From positions 25,275,759 through 25,339,758 of the forward strand of contig CM048744.1 of the NCBI GenBank assembly GCA_026315105.1: a DNA stretch of 64,000 nt, given 5' to 3'. This DNA is from Locusta migratoria (taxonomy: Eukaryota; Arthropoda; Insecta; Orthoptera; Acrididae). The position numbers were made by a program, and so were the translations under genes. This document shows positions 33,028 through 44,660 of the stretch, in pieces. Numbering within the stretch: position 1 is the stretch's first letter; the number at the start of each line of letters is the position of its first letter. Under the pieces are notes generated by a model, which was not told the DNA's origin, ran no database searches, and worked only from the letters and a program-made list of their open reading frames with translations.

Positions 33028-33279
33028 ATTAGCTGATGTTACAAGGGCAACTCAATCATCCAGACTTCTGTCCCTGTAACTACTGAAAAGGCTGCTGTCC
33101 CTCTTCAGGAAAAACACGTTTGTCTGGTCTCTCCACAGATACCCCTCCGCTGTGGTTGCACCTACGATACGGCTATCTCTATCGTTGAGGCATGCAAGCC
33201 ACCCCACCTCGCGCAATGTCTGTGGTTCATGGGAGTGGGTAAACACCATATCATTTATCTATCGCTTGAGGCACAGTAT

Positions 33280-33550
33280 GGTGCACAAGATTGTGCGAGA
33301 TACCTGCAGGCTAATTACAGAAGAAATAAGGAATAACATTGCTAAAGATTATTATGAAATGTGGAATTTTGCCGATTGTATGGGAAGGAGGTTTGGAGAG
33401 GAAACATGTTACTATTCAGGCTCCTTCCAACAGTGGGTCTTTATTTCTGAACTACAAAAAACATTCTCTATTATTTAATAAGCTCTTGTAGATGCTAAAT
33501 ACAACTTCATCGCTATTGATGTTGGAGCGTATGGAAATAACAGCGACAGT

Positions 33551-33551
<1 letters not shown>
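33280..33551 (+). pseudogene. Harbinger nuclease fragment
   Basis: See the transposon entry. The first catalytic region (normally IDGKH) reads GRRFGEETC, so the first Asp is lost. The frame shifts between FSII and VDAKYNF and is cut by poly(T). Relic only. Confidence 0.58.

Positions 33552-33618
<67 letters not shown>
33552..33618. repeat. Poly(T) run, 67 bases
   Basis: Pure T run inside the Harbinger remnant. Long lysine/phenylalanine frames here are artefacts. Could be the trace of a retro-insertion reduced to its tail. Confidence 0.97.
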
Positions 33619-33834
33619 CCTGAAGTAGACTCATCACAAATTCCTTACAACTGTTCCGTAAAGTATTGTGAGAACTACCGGAAGGTTCTGCGGAGTACAT
33701 TGGAGCAGAGAAATTTGCCAAGCGAGGTGACTCCGGAATTTGCTGGTGTTCCGTAAATATTTTAAAATCGTATTTCTGTACGGCAGCAAATATATCTGCT
33801 TTGGCGTAATGTCAGTAATAGGGTGGTAATTTTT

Positions 33835-34325
33835 TCAACGCCGAGGCAATTCCAAATTAAAAAAAGGGTCAGCAGGAAATGGTGATGTGATAGAACGCTC
33901 ATACATTTTTTTTGTGCTATGAGGTACTCCATTAAAGTAGATTCCGCAGTTTGGTAATTGGCAGTAGTTGCATGTTTTGGTTCTTTCGTGCCATAAAACT
34001 CTGACTTGAGCCTGTTGCTTTTGGATCATGCGGAACGGGACTGGCTGATACTCCTGCTTCTGGACTTTTTGTTTCTTTTGAATGTTCTTGAGTATTTTCT
34101 TCATTTTCTTGTGCTTCTATTTCACTGCCGACAAGAGCACCTATGACATTTTCTTTCGTTATCTCGTCGTTGATGTTACTTCTGCTCTAAACTGCTCGGA
34201 ATATTTGTAGAGCTTCACTGCTCTGCTCCTTTGACCACTCACAATTTTAGTTTTCTTCAAACACTTCCTGCTATTGTCTCTAATGTCTCCTAATCTGGCT
34301 TTACATGACGGCCCTGGAACATAAA
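33835..34325 (-). pseudogene. MADF-like companion protein remnant
   Basis: Minus strand. The region before 34150 gives DIRDNSRKCLKKTK, SGQRSRAVKLYKYSEQF, resembling the second half of a MADF domain. After a frameshift an open frame (33835-34104) continues with VRVLWHERTKTCNYCQLPNC. Just before the MADF-like part, TTATTTATGTTCCAG looks like a 3' splice site, so an intron may have been present. MADF proteins accompany Harbinger nucleases and help DNA binding. Moderate to low certainty. Confidence 0.42.
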
Positions 34326-34330
34326 TAAGG

Positions 34331-36790
34331 TTATTTTAGCGACCGGAGTTTTCTGAAACTCTTCCACTAAAATGTAGTATTTACTCGTAGTGCCTACTAA
34401 CGAAAATGTCAACAGGTCGTGAAGGTCTTCACTCTATCATCAAAAGATTATTGAGTTAGCTGTAATTTTTTTTTATATGTCCCGACATCAATAGTAATAT
34501 AGTTACATAGAGTGTCTCTGAAAAAAAAAAGTGCTATGGAGTCTGTCTTTGTCTAATTAAAGATAGTCGTCCGATGTTCGAAGGAGCGTGAATTAATGTG
34601 TTTCCCATCTAAAGCCCCTGTAAAAATATGAACAGTACCTCATTTCATAAAAGGTATTATCGATGTTCTTCCACGTTTCTCCTGTTCGCCTACCATGAGC
34701 TTCTAAACTGCACTATGCCTCATGACATAAACTTAATGAAGTCGTGTTTAGCGCATCTCCAGTGGTAAAATAATCTTAGCCACGTCCCGTTTAGACGGTA
34801 CTTAAGAAGCTCTCAGACCTCCGACCCGTCAGTCGGCAAGACTCAGCAGACGGACAACCTCTGAAGAAGTCCGACGCAGCATCGGACGAAACGTAAAAAT
34901 GCAGCAAGATTCCAAGGACACGGCCTTACGACCTAGAAGATATACTATCAACAACGTTTTACTTATCTTGTTGTATTCATTGATGTAAAATCGGAATAAA
35001 ACATGTTTGTACTTATCAGCTGTTTTTGTTTCTGTTTCTTATTGAAGCGGTTACCGTTCTCATCCTTTATAATTCCACGGTAGCTCTGTCGACATTACCA
35101 TCATGTGCTATTTAGTAATGTTATGACTATATATCCAGATGGAGACTGTTAGCTTTTCTTAGACCATACACACTCAAACTGTCTACAGCACACGTTCCCT
35201 CTAAAGTTACTACAGCACAAAGGCACTTTGCGGAGATGGCCCATTTGCGCAAAATGCTGTGCGAGTTATCGCGCTTCCTGCAGAGCGATGCAGTTAAACT
35301 CGGCCCCGCAGCTGTAACGGCGCCAGATGCAGCGCGTTAACGTTTAGCGTGACACTGTTGTGCAAACTGGCTGCTTCCTGGTGTCCCACACTAACGCAGA
35401 GTCGCAAAACTGTCCCAAATATCAGAAGGTTGTAGAGGGATGTTGGTGCTCTTTGCTGTTGTTAGTGCCCTCTTCATCTTGATACACACGATGTTAACAG
35501 TAGAAGCCTCCTGTCCTGTATCACTAATTCTGAGCACATCCAGGCAACCTGATTACGGCGTTTACACTTTGATGTCTCTCAAGCTTCCGATCACCTACAC
35601 TTCCCTCAGTTACTAAACTTTTTGTTCCCTTGATGCCTCGAGTTGCGCCTTGTAATCTGATCACATCCATTTTTCGAGTTTGTAGTGGGACGAAATTTCA
35701 TCTCTGCCACTGACTTCCATTGGCTCAGTATTGCACGTAAAAACATGGTTATTTCTACTGTTGTTAATCATTCTTAGGTTAACAGTTTTCCTTTCAATTT
35801 GATTCTCACTGAGAGTGTGTTTATTCTCTCGTGTTTAATGTGCGGTGATAACGGCGCAACCCACGAGAACAGCACCTCCTCTTCCCGTGCCACAGACGGC
35901 TTAGCTGGCCATCAGCTACGGGGCGAGAGAAGATAACAAGTTGTTCTAATAGAAGAAAAAATATTGTAAATTAAGTTTACTAATTATGTATGACAGAAAA
36001 ACGTTCAGTTCTTATAATAATACTCATTGTACACACGTAGTTCATTCATATATATTTGCAAAATAAAACTTGAAATTTTACTTCAAATTTCCGAGTGTTA
36101 AAGAAAATGATTTCAGCCAGTAAGATTCCCAATGTTTAATTACTGAAGTTGTATTTTGAAGAATACAACAAAGATTATTCAAGATTTTGTGCAGTTATTA
36201 CTTTGTAATCATGTGTTCGTGTTTTATGGGTCGATATTTTTCATTTGGTTTATGAAACATATCTGTCGTTCCGAGAAACAATTAGGACATTCAACGAATT
36301 ACTGAGGAAATTTTATTGAATTACAAATACAATTTTTTAACTTTAAAGAGCTAATTACTGGATTTCTAACATTTTACATTGCAAAAGTACCTGCTATTTA
36401 AGATTGTTTAAATTCTTTTAATGGAATTAATACTTCCATTACTTTTTGATTGTACAGGAACGGTCACGAACGAAGTCTGATAAGGTCTAGCAAGAAACTC
36501 TGATTTACAAGTTTTGAAACTTCAAGCAGTTTTCATGAAAGTTATTAAAACAATAATAAGGAGAAACTTAAATTGGCTGTTCCAGAATAAGCTGTTGCAT
36601 AAACTACTTATTTCGCCTATCTGACTTTCCACACTGACTCGACCTACCATACTGAACTCTACAGACACATCTCGAAAACCTCTATTCTCCTCTATTCACC
36701 TTCGTACAGAAGTACACTCCAGACAGTTACTTCCAAAAGATTAAACGTCTACTGCATGTTAAGATTTGCCTCCTAAGGACGAAATCTTCA
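34331..36790. other. Unassigned AT-rich stretch
   Basis: About 2.4 kb without coding signals I recognise. It contains the hammerhead-like motif at 34861-34892 and the surrounding tail-like sequence (34790-34960). Confidence 0.5.
34861..34892 (+). ncRNA. Hammerhead-like core motif
   Basis: CTGAAGA (34861-34867), one A, a perfect 6-bp stem GTCCGA/TCGGAC (34869-34874, 34882-34887) with a 7-base loop, then GAAAC (34888-34892) and GTA. This is the order CUGANGA-stem II-GAAA of the hammerhead ribozyme, with one extra base before the stem. Stems I and III and a cleavage site are not established. Probably the end of a Penelope-like or related repeat. Confidence 0.45.
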
Positions 36791-36799
36791 TTCTGTATG

Positions 36800-38045
36800 G
36801 AAAGGTGGGGGGACGGTGAGAGGGACAACTTGAAAGGAGGCACAATAACAGAGTGAGAAGAGTTGGATGGAACGTAAGAATGCAGTAAAAACGCCGGAAA
36901 ATTAAAAAATTAAAAAATAACAAAAAACCTTGGAAGTGAATAGGAAAACAATGTGACTCTTGTAAGAATTCGCCATGTGGAGAACTGCTGTCAGATGAAC
37001 ACTTAATGTACTATTCACGAGAATAAATAAAAGAAAGAAATGGAGCAGGAGTGACTATACACAGGAATCGGCAGAGTATGTGGTAAATGTAGTTTACGCA
37101 ATTGATCGGGTTATTGATGGAAGGATGAAATAAGTAAGGAAGGAAATAAGTAAGGAAGGAAATAAGTACAAGGAAGGAATCTAGAGGTACATATGCCAAA
37201 TTCAGATCGTGATAATCAGTTTGTAGAGGACACATACAACGGAATAGCGAAAGTTGTAAAAAGGATGCTGCTAGACAGTAATGGGTGATTGGAATGCAAT
37301 TAAAGGAGAACCATAGGAGACAGTCCTGGTCTTCGAAGTGGGAATTACGTATGTGAACAGCTTCTTGACTTCTTCAGAGGAAAAACGGCTGATAGTGACA
37401 AACACGTGGATAGAAAAACACCAGAAAAGGCTCTACATTTAGAAATCAACATGCAATCGATTCAGAAACCGAACTCAAGAAAACCGGAAGAATAGTATAG
37501 AAACGTAACACAATACATAAATTACAAAGGAAATGATCGCTAAGATGCAGGATACAAGAAAATTTAAAAAAAATCACTACACTGAAGATTCAGGATAGAT
37601 ACATCGGAGACTGAACAACGAAGTGTGTTGAGAAACAAAGTACCGTAGGAAAAATTGACTAGAAGAGAAGTGGGATGAAATTGAAGAGCAAGAGAGGAAT
37701 TAAAGGTATGATTTATCATACAACAGACTAAAGGCTGCAACATGGGATAGCTACGGACCACAACAGAAATTGTCAGTAAAGACCAACAAGTGGTGCATAA
37801 AGATCACGAGAACGCCCTACAGGTATGGGAGGCTTATTTAAAAGACCTTTATGTTGGAAATTGAATCTTTGAACACGGTGAATGATAATGAGGTTAGACC
37901 AACAGTCATCATGGAGAAACTAAAATTGCAATAATTCCAATGAAAAGCGGGAAAACATTACCTACAGATAAGATACCATGTGAAATACTAAAATGTGTCA
38001 GCCGTGAAGGATATATCGAAATTACTTAACGAAACATCTACCTGC
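36800..38045 (+). mobile_element. Old RTE-type LINE relic, part 1 (endonuclease and linker)
   Basis: The plus-strand translation with many stops gives ESAEYVVNVVYAIDRVI, ICQIQIVI-type segments, VMGDWNAI and IVTNTWIEKHQKRLY, then PTDKIPCEILKCVS. This is a different RTE subfamily from RTE-1 to RTE-5 and much more decayed. The reading stops at about 38045 and resumes at 40860. Confidence 0.7.
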
Positions 38046-38049
38046 CTTT

Positions 38050-40855
38050 CCGTCAGCTCTTTCATCACTCGTGTCACAAGACGAAAATACAATCGTTATG
38101 GGTGACACAAATATTGACTTACAGATAAAAATCTCCCTCTGCGGAGAAACTAAGTAGCTGTTCGACTCCAATGATATAATAGCGCTCTATCCAACCCATC
38201 ATACGCCACTCAGCCATACATTGATAGATATAATAGCAACAAAGCGACCAGATACAATGATTCGCTCCGGGACTCTCTGCTCACGACGGGATTTTCTTAA
38301 ATTACTCAATTCAGACTACTACCTAGTAACCTACAGAAACTTAAAAGACGTTAACCATGACGCTTTCAGATATCCTCTGGCATGATATAAGCAATGAAAT
38401 GACATAGGACGGTAAAGTTCGTGAATTATGTCGAAGAAGTATTGCACTCTATGAGAAGCATGCCCCTAAACGCTCTGCAAAGGTGAAAAGAGCTCCCGCT
38501 CCGTGGCTCACCACTGAATTATGACAGTTAATGAATAAACGCGATGCTGCACGTAGAGACTTCAAGCTTAACCCAATTCCTGACCTGTATGAGGCTTACA
38601 GGAAACTTCGAAACAGAGCCAAGCAAACTGTGAGGAATGCCAAGATCAGACATGCCCGCTTTGTCGTATGCGGCATATCGAATCTCTCTACAATATGGAA
38701 AAACTGTGCAGTTTCGGAATATGGAATCGAAAATCTGACGCTGTTCTTTAAACCTCTGCAGACGAATTAAACGATTTCTTCTTAACAGTTCCAAAATGTC
38801 AAACAGCAACAAATTATCAGCCCCAGGATACCACTCTCTCAACAGACAAGATCTTCCTCAAAAACGTCACTACATACACAGTACGCAAGGCAATTATGAG
38901 AATCTCTTCTGAGGCAGTAGGCAATGTCGGAGTGAGCATAGGCAAGATTAAAAACGTTGTTCACACTATTTTTACAGTTCTCACAGACATCTTCAACCTC
39001 TCTCTTGCCAGTAGTACATATCCCACTAAGTGCAAGCATAGTTTAATTCAACCTACATCCAAGACTGATAACCCAAAGTCACCAGGCGACTACCGGCCGA
39101 TCAGCATATTACCTGCAATGTCTAATGCCTTAGAATACATTGTTCATGAGCAGCTGACAAATTACCTCAAAACTTATCATATCCATGATAAAATCAATCA
39201 GGCTTCCGAAAGCAACGCAGTACAGAACTGCGTTAATCAAAGTAACCAACGACTTTGAACATGTCATTGACAGACTTGAAGCTACCATCCTAACACTGCT
39301 TGACTTTAGCAAGGCTTCTGATAAAGTTCACTTTGATATACTACTAATTAAAATGAAACAGATGAACTGCTCAAACAGGGCAATGCAATGGTTCTACAGT
39401 TACCTCAGAAACAGGAGTCAGCAATTCATTTGTGGGTTGGAGAAGTCATAATGGAAAAACGTGTTGTCTGGAGTTCCCCAAGGCTCCGTCCTTGGTCCAT
39501 TTCTCTTTTCACCGTATATCAATGATATTTCTTCAGTGATTCACTCCTACAACTACCATCTGTATATGCTGACGACATCCAACTGTATGTAAGTGCCAGC
39601 TGTAAGATCATCGATGATGCAGTAGCACGTATGAACGTAGATCTTTGCTCTTTTGCACGATTGACACCAAATCTAAGTCTAAAGTTAAACCCTAATAAAT
39701 TCCAGGTCATCCTCATATCACACTCAAAGCTAATTGGCTGGTATTTTCGTCAAACAGTCCCTGAAATACACCTGGATGGTACCCAATTACTACATCAAAA
39801 ACAAAGAAAGACCTCGGAATAATCTTGGATCAAACCCTAAACAGGAAAGAACAAACAGTTCGAGCTTGCAGTAAATCGCTCTGACCCGTATATGCAATCC
39901 AAAAATTTTGGAAAATATTTCCAACCCAAGTTAAACAAAAATTAATCTAAACACTTGTTTTTCCGAATCTTTACTTCTGTGATGTAGTTCAACACGACAT
40001 AAATAGCGAAAATTCGAGACGCCTCGAGCTAGTGATGAATGCTTGCGTTAGGTACGTGTGTAAAATGCGATTGTGCGAGCATGTCAGTCCTCCATATACC
40101 CAGCTAGATTGGATGCGCCCACATAAGTGTCGCGAATTTCAAACGCCGTGCTTACTTCATAGATTTCTCAGCTACCAGTGCCCCAATCTTCTCACATTAA
40201 TAATCTATCATTATTCCACACCGCAATACCAGATCACAAATGTCTAGCATCGTGGCTGTACCTTCACAAAGCACTAAATCTTTCTCCGTGTCATACTCCA
40301 TCTCAGCCATACGACTATGGAACACATTGCCGCGTGATCTACGTCTTAACCTAAACCACTCGACATTCAAGAGGAAACTCAAAATTTACACATTAACTAC
40401 CGCATAGCCTTCATTGTTACCCTCCTCTCTGATTCTTACCATTCTATTTCTCTTCCTGTAACCAGTATACATCTTCTATATCGCTTTAACCACATTACAT
40501 TGTCTCATGTCTCTGCTTGATGTGAATAACACAAAATCTGTAATAACGTAACGAGGCAATTTCTAAATGGTAACAGCGCTGATTTTCAAATTATAGAACA
40601 TGTTTACTGTCCTCTGCAAAGTCATTGTTATTATTATTGTCATTATTATTATTATTATTGATTCTAATATATTATCTAAGTATTATTGTAACACTTACAT
40701 TCTAGTCATCATTTTTTTTTACTGCATTACTTGTATTATACATTACCTGTCTGTAATGCTCACTTTGAGTAAGCCTGGTTAGGTGTAAGAGAGGGCCTGA
40801 AGGCCCTAATCTTACCAGGTAAAATAAATGCATAAATGAGTAAATAAATACACGA
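38050..40855 (+). mobile_element. CR1/Jockey-like LINE, nested in the old RTE relic
   Basis: Plus strand, endonuclease C-terminus to 3' end. Blocks in order: IVMGDTNIDL (38093 on), LSHTLIDIIATKRP, LNKRDAARRDFK, PGDYRPISILPAMS, LDFSKASDKVHFDILL, the RT region with YADDIQL (about 39566-39586), LKLNPNKFQVI, then the closing AIRLWNTLPRDLRL. The 3' end has a GGGCCTGAAGGCCCTAAT hairpin and an ATAAATGAGTAAATAAAT tail. Several frameshifts and stops. No ORF1 and no N-terminal endonuclease, so 5'-truncated. Confidence 0.8.
38531..39837 (+). pseudogene. Reverse transcriptase region of the CR1/Jockey-like LINE
   Basis: Open segments 38531-38770, 38896-39258, 39185-39451 and 39631-39822. They carry the pre-RT region, then RPISILP (RT motif 1), a damaged region where QSGFR is expected, DFSKASDKVHF (catalytic Asp intact, Phe-Asp altered), SSLRNRSQQF, GVPQGSVLGP with a frameshift, and YADDIQL. 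Catalytic residues survive but the frame does not. Confidence 0.75.
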
Positions 40856-40859
40856 ACAA

Positions 40860-41075
40860 AAGTGGAGAATGGCCAGAAGACTTTCTGACAACAGTTATGT
40901 TTCCACCACCGAAGAAAGGCGGACGAACAAATGCAATGAGCACAGAAAAATTATCATTTCACATGCAGCGAAAATTATGTTAACATTTATTAGTCAGAGA
41001 CGTTAAAAAATTATGGGCGAGAATCTTGAAAGACGGCTGTCTGCCGTCTTCCCTAGGTTTTAACTTTGTAAATAA
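40860..41075 (+). mobile_element. Old RTE-type LINE relic, part 2
   Basis: Resumes exactly where part 1 stops: TNKSGEWPEDFLTTVMFP then PKKGG, corresponding to the ..TGEIPEDFL.T.MIPLPKK segment that follows the EILK motif in RTE proteins. It decays into uncertain sequence near 41070. Confidence 0.7.
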
Positions 41076-43425
41076 GTTAACTAGACATGCCTTTTTTCTC
41101 TCTTTTTTGTTTTCGCTAAACAAAAACCCCTTTCGTTCGGAGGCATGAGGAACAACATTTCATTTCAAGTTTTTAAATGTTAGATTCTGTAATACTGTGT
41201 TAATATCGTTGGGATTTTCTTACGCCAATAATTTATCATTGTGTCTATGAATGTGGCAATATGAACGGTTTCTCCGTAATGCCACTGTCCCAGTGAGAAT
41301 GTGTACTTGCTTTATTCTGTAGGTGCATGTATGAGTATCTTCCAACATGGGAGTCTGTGTGTATGTATCGGAATTTTCGTCGTCGGCTGCTGGCTGCGCG
41401 CTTTGCATCTCTGGCTTTGTGTGGATACGTTAGTCGTTACCAACCTCTCCTTTTGATGCTACCAAAGAGGTTCCTCATTCCTTAGGCTATAAGTTGGGTT
41501 GGCAATGCCCAGTTAGCGAGCCTCGGTACGACGCGCAAGTTTAAGCTCTCCCCCACCATCTCGTTTTTCCTGGGTTTTGTCGATTTCCGGACAATTTCCG
41601 ACAGCTGGTGGTGGGCTCGTGGGCTGACTGGACATTTCTGTGGCTGCACTTCGATCTGGTAAGACGCTCTGGTTTTCTTTCTCCCTTGAGATGGTAGCGA
41701 TTCGTTGTCTGGCTTGTTTGACTTCAGATCTTAGGTTTATTTTTCGGGATAAGTTTCTCCGATCATTTACGGAACTGTATTCAATTTCATATCGGTGATT
41801 TTGCATAGGTTAATGCTACTAATTCGGTTTGATAAAGGCTGGGAATCGGTAACCTGTGTAAGACTATCTGGCGGTGTATGAACTCTGTCTAATTTCTTTC
41901 TAGCTTTGTGAAACGCGAGTAATATGCGGGAATATTTTTATTCTGTATAGTGCATGTGAAATATTCTTTTCCGTTTTCTCCATCTGAAAGTGATATGTAC
42001 TCCACATGGTGTATTCTTAGAACAAAGCCCTCATCTACCCCTGTGTCAGTTTCTACACTCTTCAGGCAAGAAATTCTACATGTATCCTTCTGATTTCCTT
42101 CAGTACATCGCGATCTCCTCTCCACCTATTTTAAATTGCTGTTTCGTTTCCAAACTTGTACTTCGCTTTCAGACGGCGTCAGTAAAGTGTCTTCTAGCCT
42201 TGTATGACCCACTTTATTAGCTTGCTTATGAAATACTACGTATTTCAAGGGGCTGCATACCGTATTTCTTAGTTGATTTACTCCGACTTTGAATTTATTC
42301 CACTTTCTGACTTTTGAAAACTGGACTTAGTCCATCCGTGTAAAACTTTCCCAATTGCGTCTAACTGTTTATCTTTAGCTTCCTTATGATATCCTACGCA
42401 TTTCTAAGGGTGCATGCCGTAGCTATCACACACCAGTGCCTTTACTATTGAGTATTTTTGCTTCGAATCTGAGATTCCACTGGTTTTTATTGAAACGAAT
42501 GCGATCTTTCTTCACTTCGCCTTCAGTGGGGTGCAGATATGTAATGTAGCAGACATGTGCCGTGTGTCTCAATATATCTGCATGCTCGCGGTTTCATTGA
42601 ATGAAATTAAATCTTTCATTTATCGCGTACCAACTCAAGTGAAGAAAGACAGCCCAGAGCGACCTACGAAATTTATTTTTTACCTTTGTTGTGTGGTACA
42701 TACTGGTTCGCAGAATTTCAACTACGATAGCGGCGCCTGCTTCTGCTTCGTATCAGCACGCTGAGTTGGGTGAGTTTCGCTTTGCTTCGCGCGTGTGAGT
42801 GGATGAATGCTTGTCGATTGTAAATCCTTCCCCAGATCATTTTCAGTTCAGATTACTTTGAATTAACACTTTAAATGGGATGCATTTTTATTGTTTAACA
42901 AAATTAGTTCCCCCATTTGTTCATGTTTGAATTGAATAAATAATTTATTATAAGCGAAACTTCAACCTACTTTTGTATATTTGTTAATGAATACCGTCCT
43001 CTTTTATTTAATGTTGTCTTTCACGAGTGCTGAGAACAAATTCAGATGCATGTTATCATATTTTATTTCCTTTGCGCTGTAAATGTTCTCACAGCCATTT
43101 TCATGAAATGGTTTAGTTCGGCGTAGCTTGTATGTAAATGATTGAGTGTAATTCTCGTGACCTAAGATGTGTGTTGGCCACCGTCTGTTTGTCTTTCTGC
43201 CGCTAAACTAAATTTTGAGTCAGTTTTAAATTCTTGGCCAGAGAACAAGATTCTGTTGCAGGAAGTAGTTAGTAGATCACGCGAATCCTTTAGCTGTTTT
43301 TCTTTCTTTTTTCGGCCAGAATTATATGTTTAAAGTAAGCTCTTAACTGGGTCCTTTCACCTAGAGTTAATTGTACAATTAAGGGTGGTCTTTCAATCTG
43401 CGGGACGATTAGTTTGCGACCGAAT
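41076..43425. other. Unclassified 2.35-kb insertion in the old RTE relic
   Basis: Lies between RTE parts 2 and 3. A 97-codon minus-strand frame (41513-41806) is charged and has a proline/serine-rich middle, and a 76-codon frame lies at 41990-42220; neither is recognised. A diverged two-unit tandem repeat is present: TTAGCTTGCTTATGAAATAC (42217 on) and TTAGCTTCCTTATGATATCC (42375 on), ~158 bp apart, both followed by GCAT(A/G)CCGTA. No terminal repeats found. About 60 residues of RTE coding are missing at the junction. Confidence 0.5.
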
Positions 43426-44040
43426 AAAATTGAAAGAGATGAATTTGGAAAGACGTACGACTGATAAATTCTTTGTATTTAAATCAGAAAGCGTCAGTGG
43501 AGTTTGAAAGGAAAGTAACAACTATTTGGAAACAGGAAAAGGAGAAAGACAAGGCTGCTCTTTTTCTCCTACCTGTTTCCGTCTATACCTACATATATAG
43601 TTGCCCAGCACGTACTAGATGACGATGGGGGTTAAAAATTGGAGGTTGAAGAATTTGGTGAATAAGATTTACAGACAACATGGCCCTCCTGGCAAAAGTT
43701 GAAAAGAAATTACGTGAGCTAATGGATAGCATTAAAAATAAAGGAAATAATTATGGAAGGAAAAGCACTACAAATAGGACAAAGGTAATGGCACTTGGAG
43801 GAAATTAAAAAGTAAAAATAATGCTGAATGGAGAAGTGAAAATCTTTAAATACCTTGGAAACGGAAAGGGAATTGAGTGAAAGAGCAGCACAGAAATTCA
43901 GTCCAGAATAGGTATGGCGAAAGATGAATTTTATAAAAAAGGAATAATTTTTCGCATCATTGTGGACAAAGATTGATAAAAAATGTAGTACCGAGTTCTT
44001 CTGTAATGGGCTAGAAATTATCAGCTTAAAGGAAGGTATG
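43426..44040 (+). mobile_element. Old RTE-type LINE relic, part 3 (reverse transcriptase)
   Basis: The plus strand gives MNLERRTTDKF, TGKGERQGCSFSPTCFRLY, a region where FADDMALLA is expected but frame-shifted, RELMDSIKNK-like codons, NKVMALGGN-like codons and YLGNGKGIE. Homologous to the RT fingers/palm of RTE elements. No open frame longer than ~40 codons. Confidence 0.7.
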
Positions 44041-44328
44041 TTCGACCAATGCGCAAGTATTACTGACGTGCTTCGGAAACTCAAATGGGAGTGCTGGAGG
44101 GAAGGCGACGTTCTTTCCGAGAAATACCACTGAAGAAATTTAAAGGGCCACCATTTAGAGCGGGCTGCAGAAATATTCTACTGACGTCAACCTACATTTC
44201 CCGTAAAGATCACGAAAATAAGATATGAGAGGTTAGGGCTATTACAGACGCATATAAGCAATCGTCTTACCTCCGTTCCATAAGGATGGATTGGGTGGAT
44301 TGGGGAGTATTTATATAGATGTAGAACT
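44041..44328 (+). mobile_element. CR1/Jockey-type LINE scrap inserted in the old RTE relic
   Basis: FDQCASITDVLRKLKWE matches FDHCASITE...FKWES of the scrap at 17740-17810, and the rest also aligns (CCTACATTTCCCGTAAAGATC versus CGTACATTTCGCGTACAGATC). It separates RTE parts 3 and 4. Confidence 0.7.
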
Positions 44329-44660
44329 TGGAGCAGGGAAGACTGGCGGCTTTTGAGTTGGGGACATGGCAGAGGATGGAAATAATAAGCTTGATGGAAA
44401 GAATAAACAATGAGGAGGTACTGAGAAGAGAAGGAAAATTAAATGAATTATTGGATGTGATGCGAGGAAGGAAATTGGATTGGGAAGAAATTGAGAAAGA
44501 AGGAGGGCCTTATGAAGAGTGCTATGTGAAAATGATGAGAAAACGGAGGAAGAAGAGATAGCAGATCATGAATGTTATTATGGATGGCAGTACCTACAGA
44601 AAAATTAAAAGGAAAGCAATGGGTTGTAGAAATTGGAGGTGCAAAGCACCTGATAATATG
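44329..44660 (+). mobile_element. Old RTE-type LINE relic, part 4 (C-terminus)
   Basis: Frame 44328-44561 reads LAAFELGTWQRMEIISLME, then NNEEVLRREGK, then a KLDWEEIEKEGG tail. It corresponds to the RTE C-terminus (R.EAFEMW.WRRM.KISW..R..NEEVL). No (CAA)n tail seen. Confidence 0.75.

Larger units (their letters stand above)
29978..33245 (-). mobile_element. RTE-clade LINE, copy RTE-5, near full length
   Basis: The most complete copy: (CAA)n 3' end at 29978, reverse transcriptase (30195-31300), linker (31242-32056), endonuclease (32120-32760) and a 5' leader up to about 33245. Recognisable blocks on the minus strand are ILRIGAWNFLTLNRVGKL, MNKKIGMQVSYYEQHSE, VMGDWNSVVGKGREG, FCFLGSKITSDGRS and LYGIETWTIRSSDK. 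Many frameshifts and stops; inactive. The leader allows the element's length to be estimated at about 3.25 kb. Confidence 0.9.
33260..34330. mobile_element. PIF/Harbinger transposon remnant
   Basis: Two coding remnants typical of this superfamily face each other. On the plus strand (33280-33545) IVRDTCRLITEEIRNNIAK, YYEMWNFADCMGR and LVDAKYNFIAIDVGAYGNNS match the DDE nuclease (pattern W.FPNC.GAIDGKH, then ..VDA.Y.F..IDVG..G..SD). On the minus strand (34320-34150) CKARLGDIRDNSRKCLKK and VKLYKYSEQF match a MADF/Myb-like companion protein. A 67-base poly(T) run interrupts the nuclease at the GNNSD motif. Ends and target duplication not found. Confidence 0.6.

Noticed and set aside
33452..33721. 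Open frame with poly-Lys
   Set aside because: Created by the poly(T) run; the flanking residues show no convincing domain.
41513..41806. LTR-retrotransposon gag or LINE ORF1
   Set aside because: Charged and Pro/Ser-rich, but no zinc knuckle, coiled-coil pattern or neighbouring pol sequence to support it.
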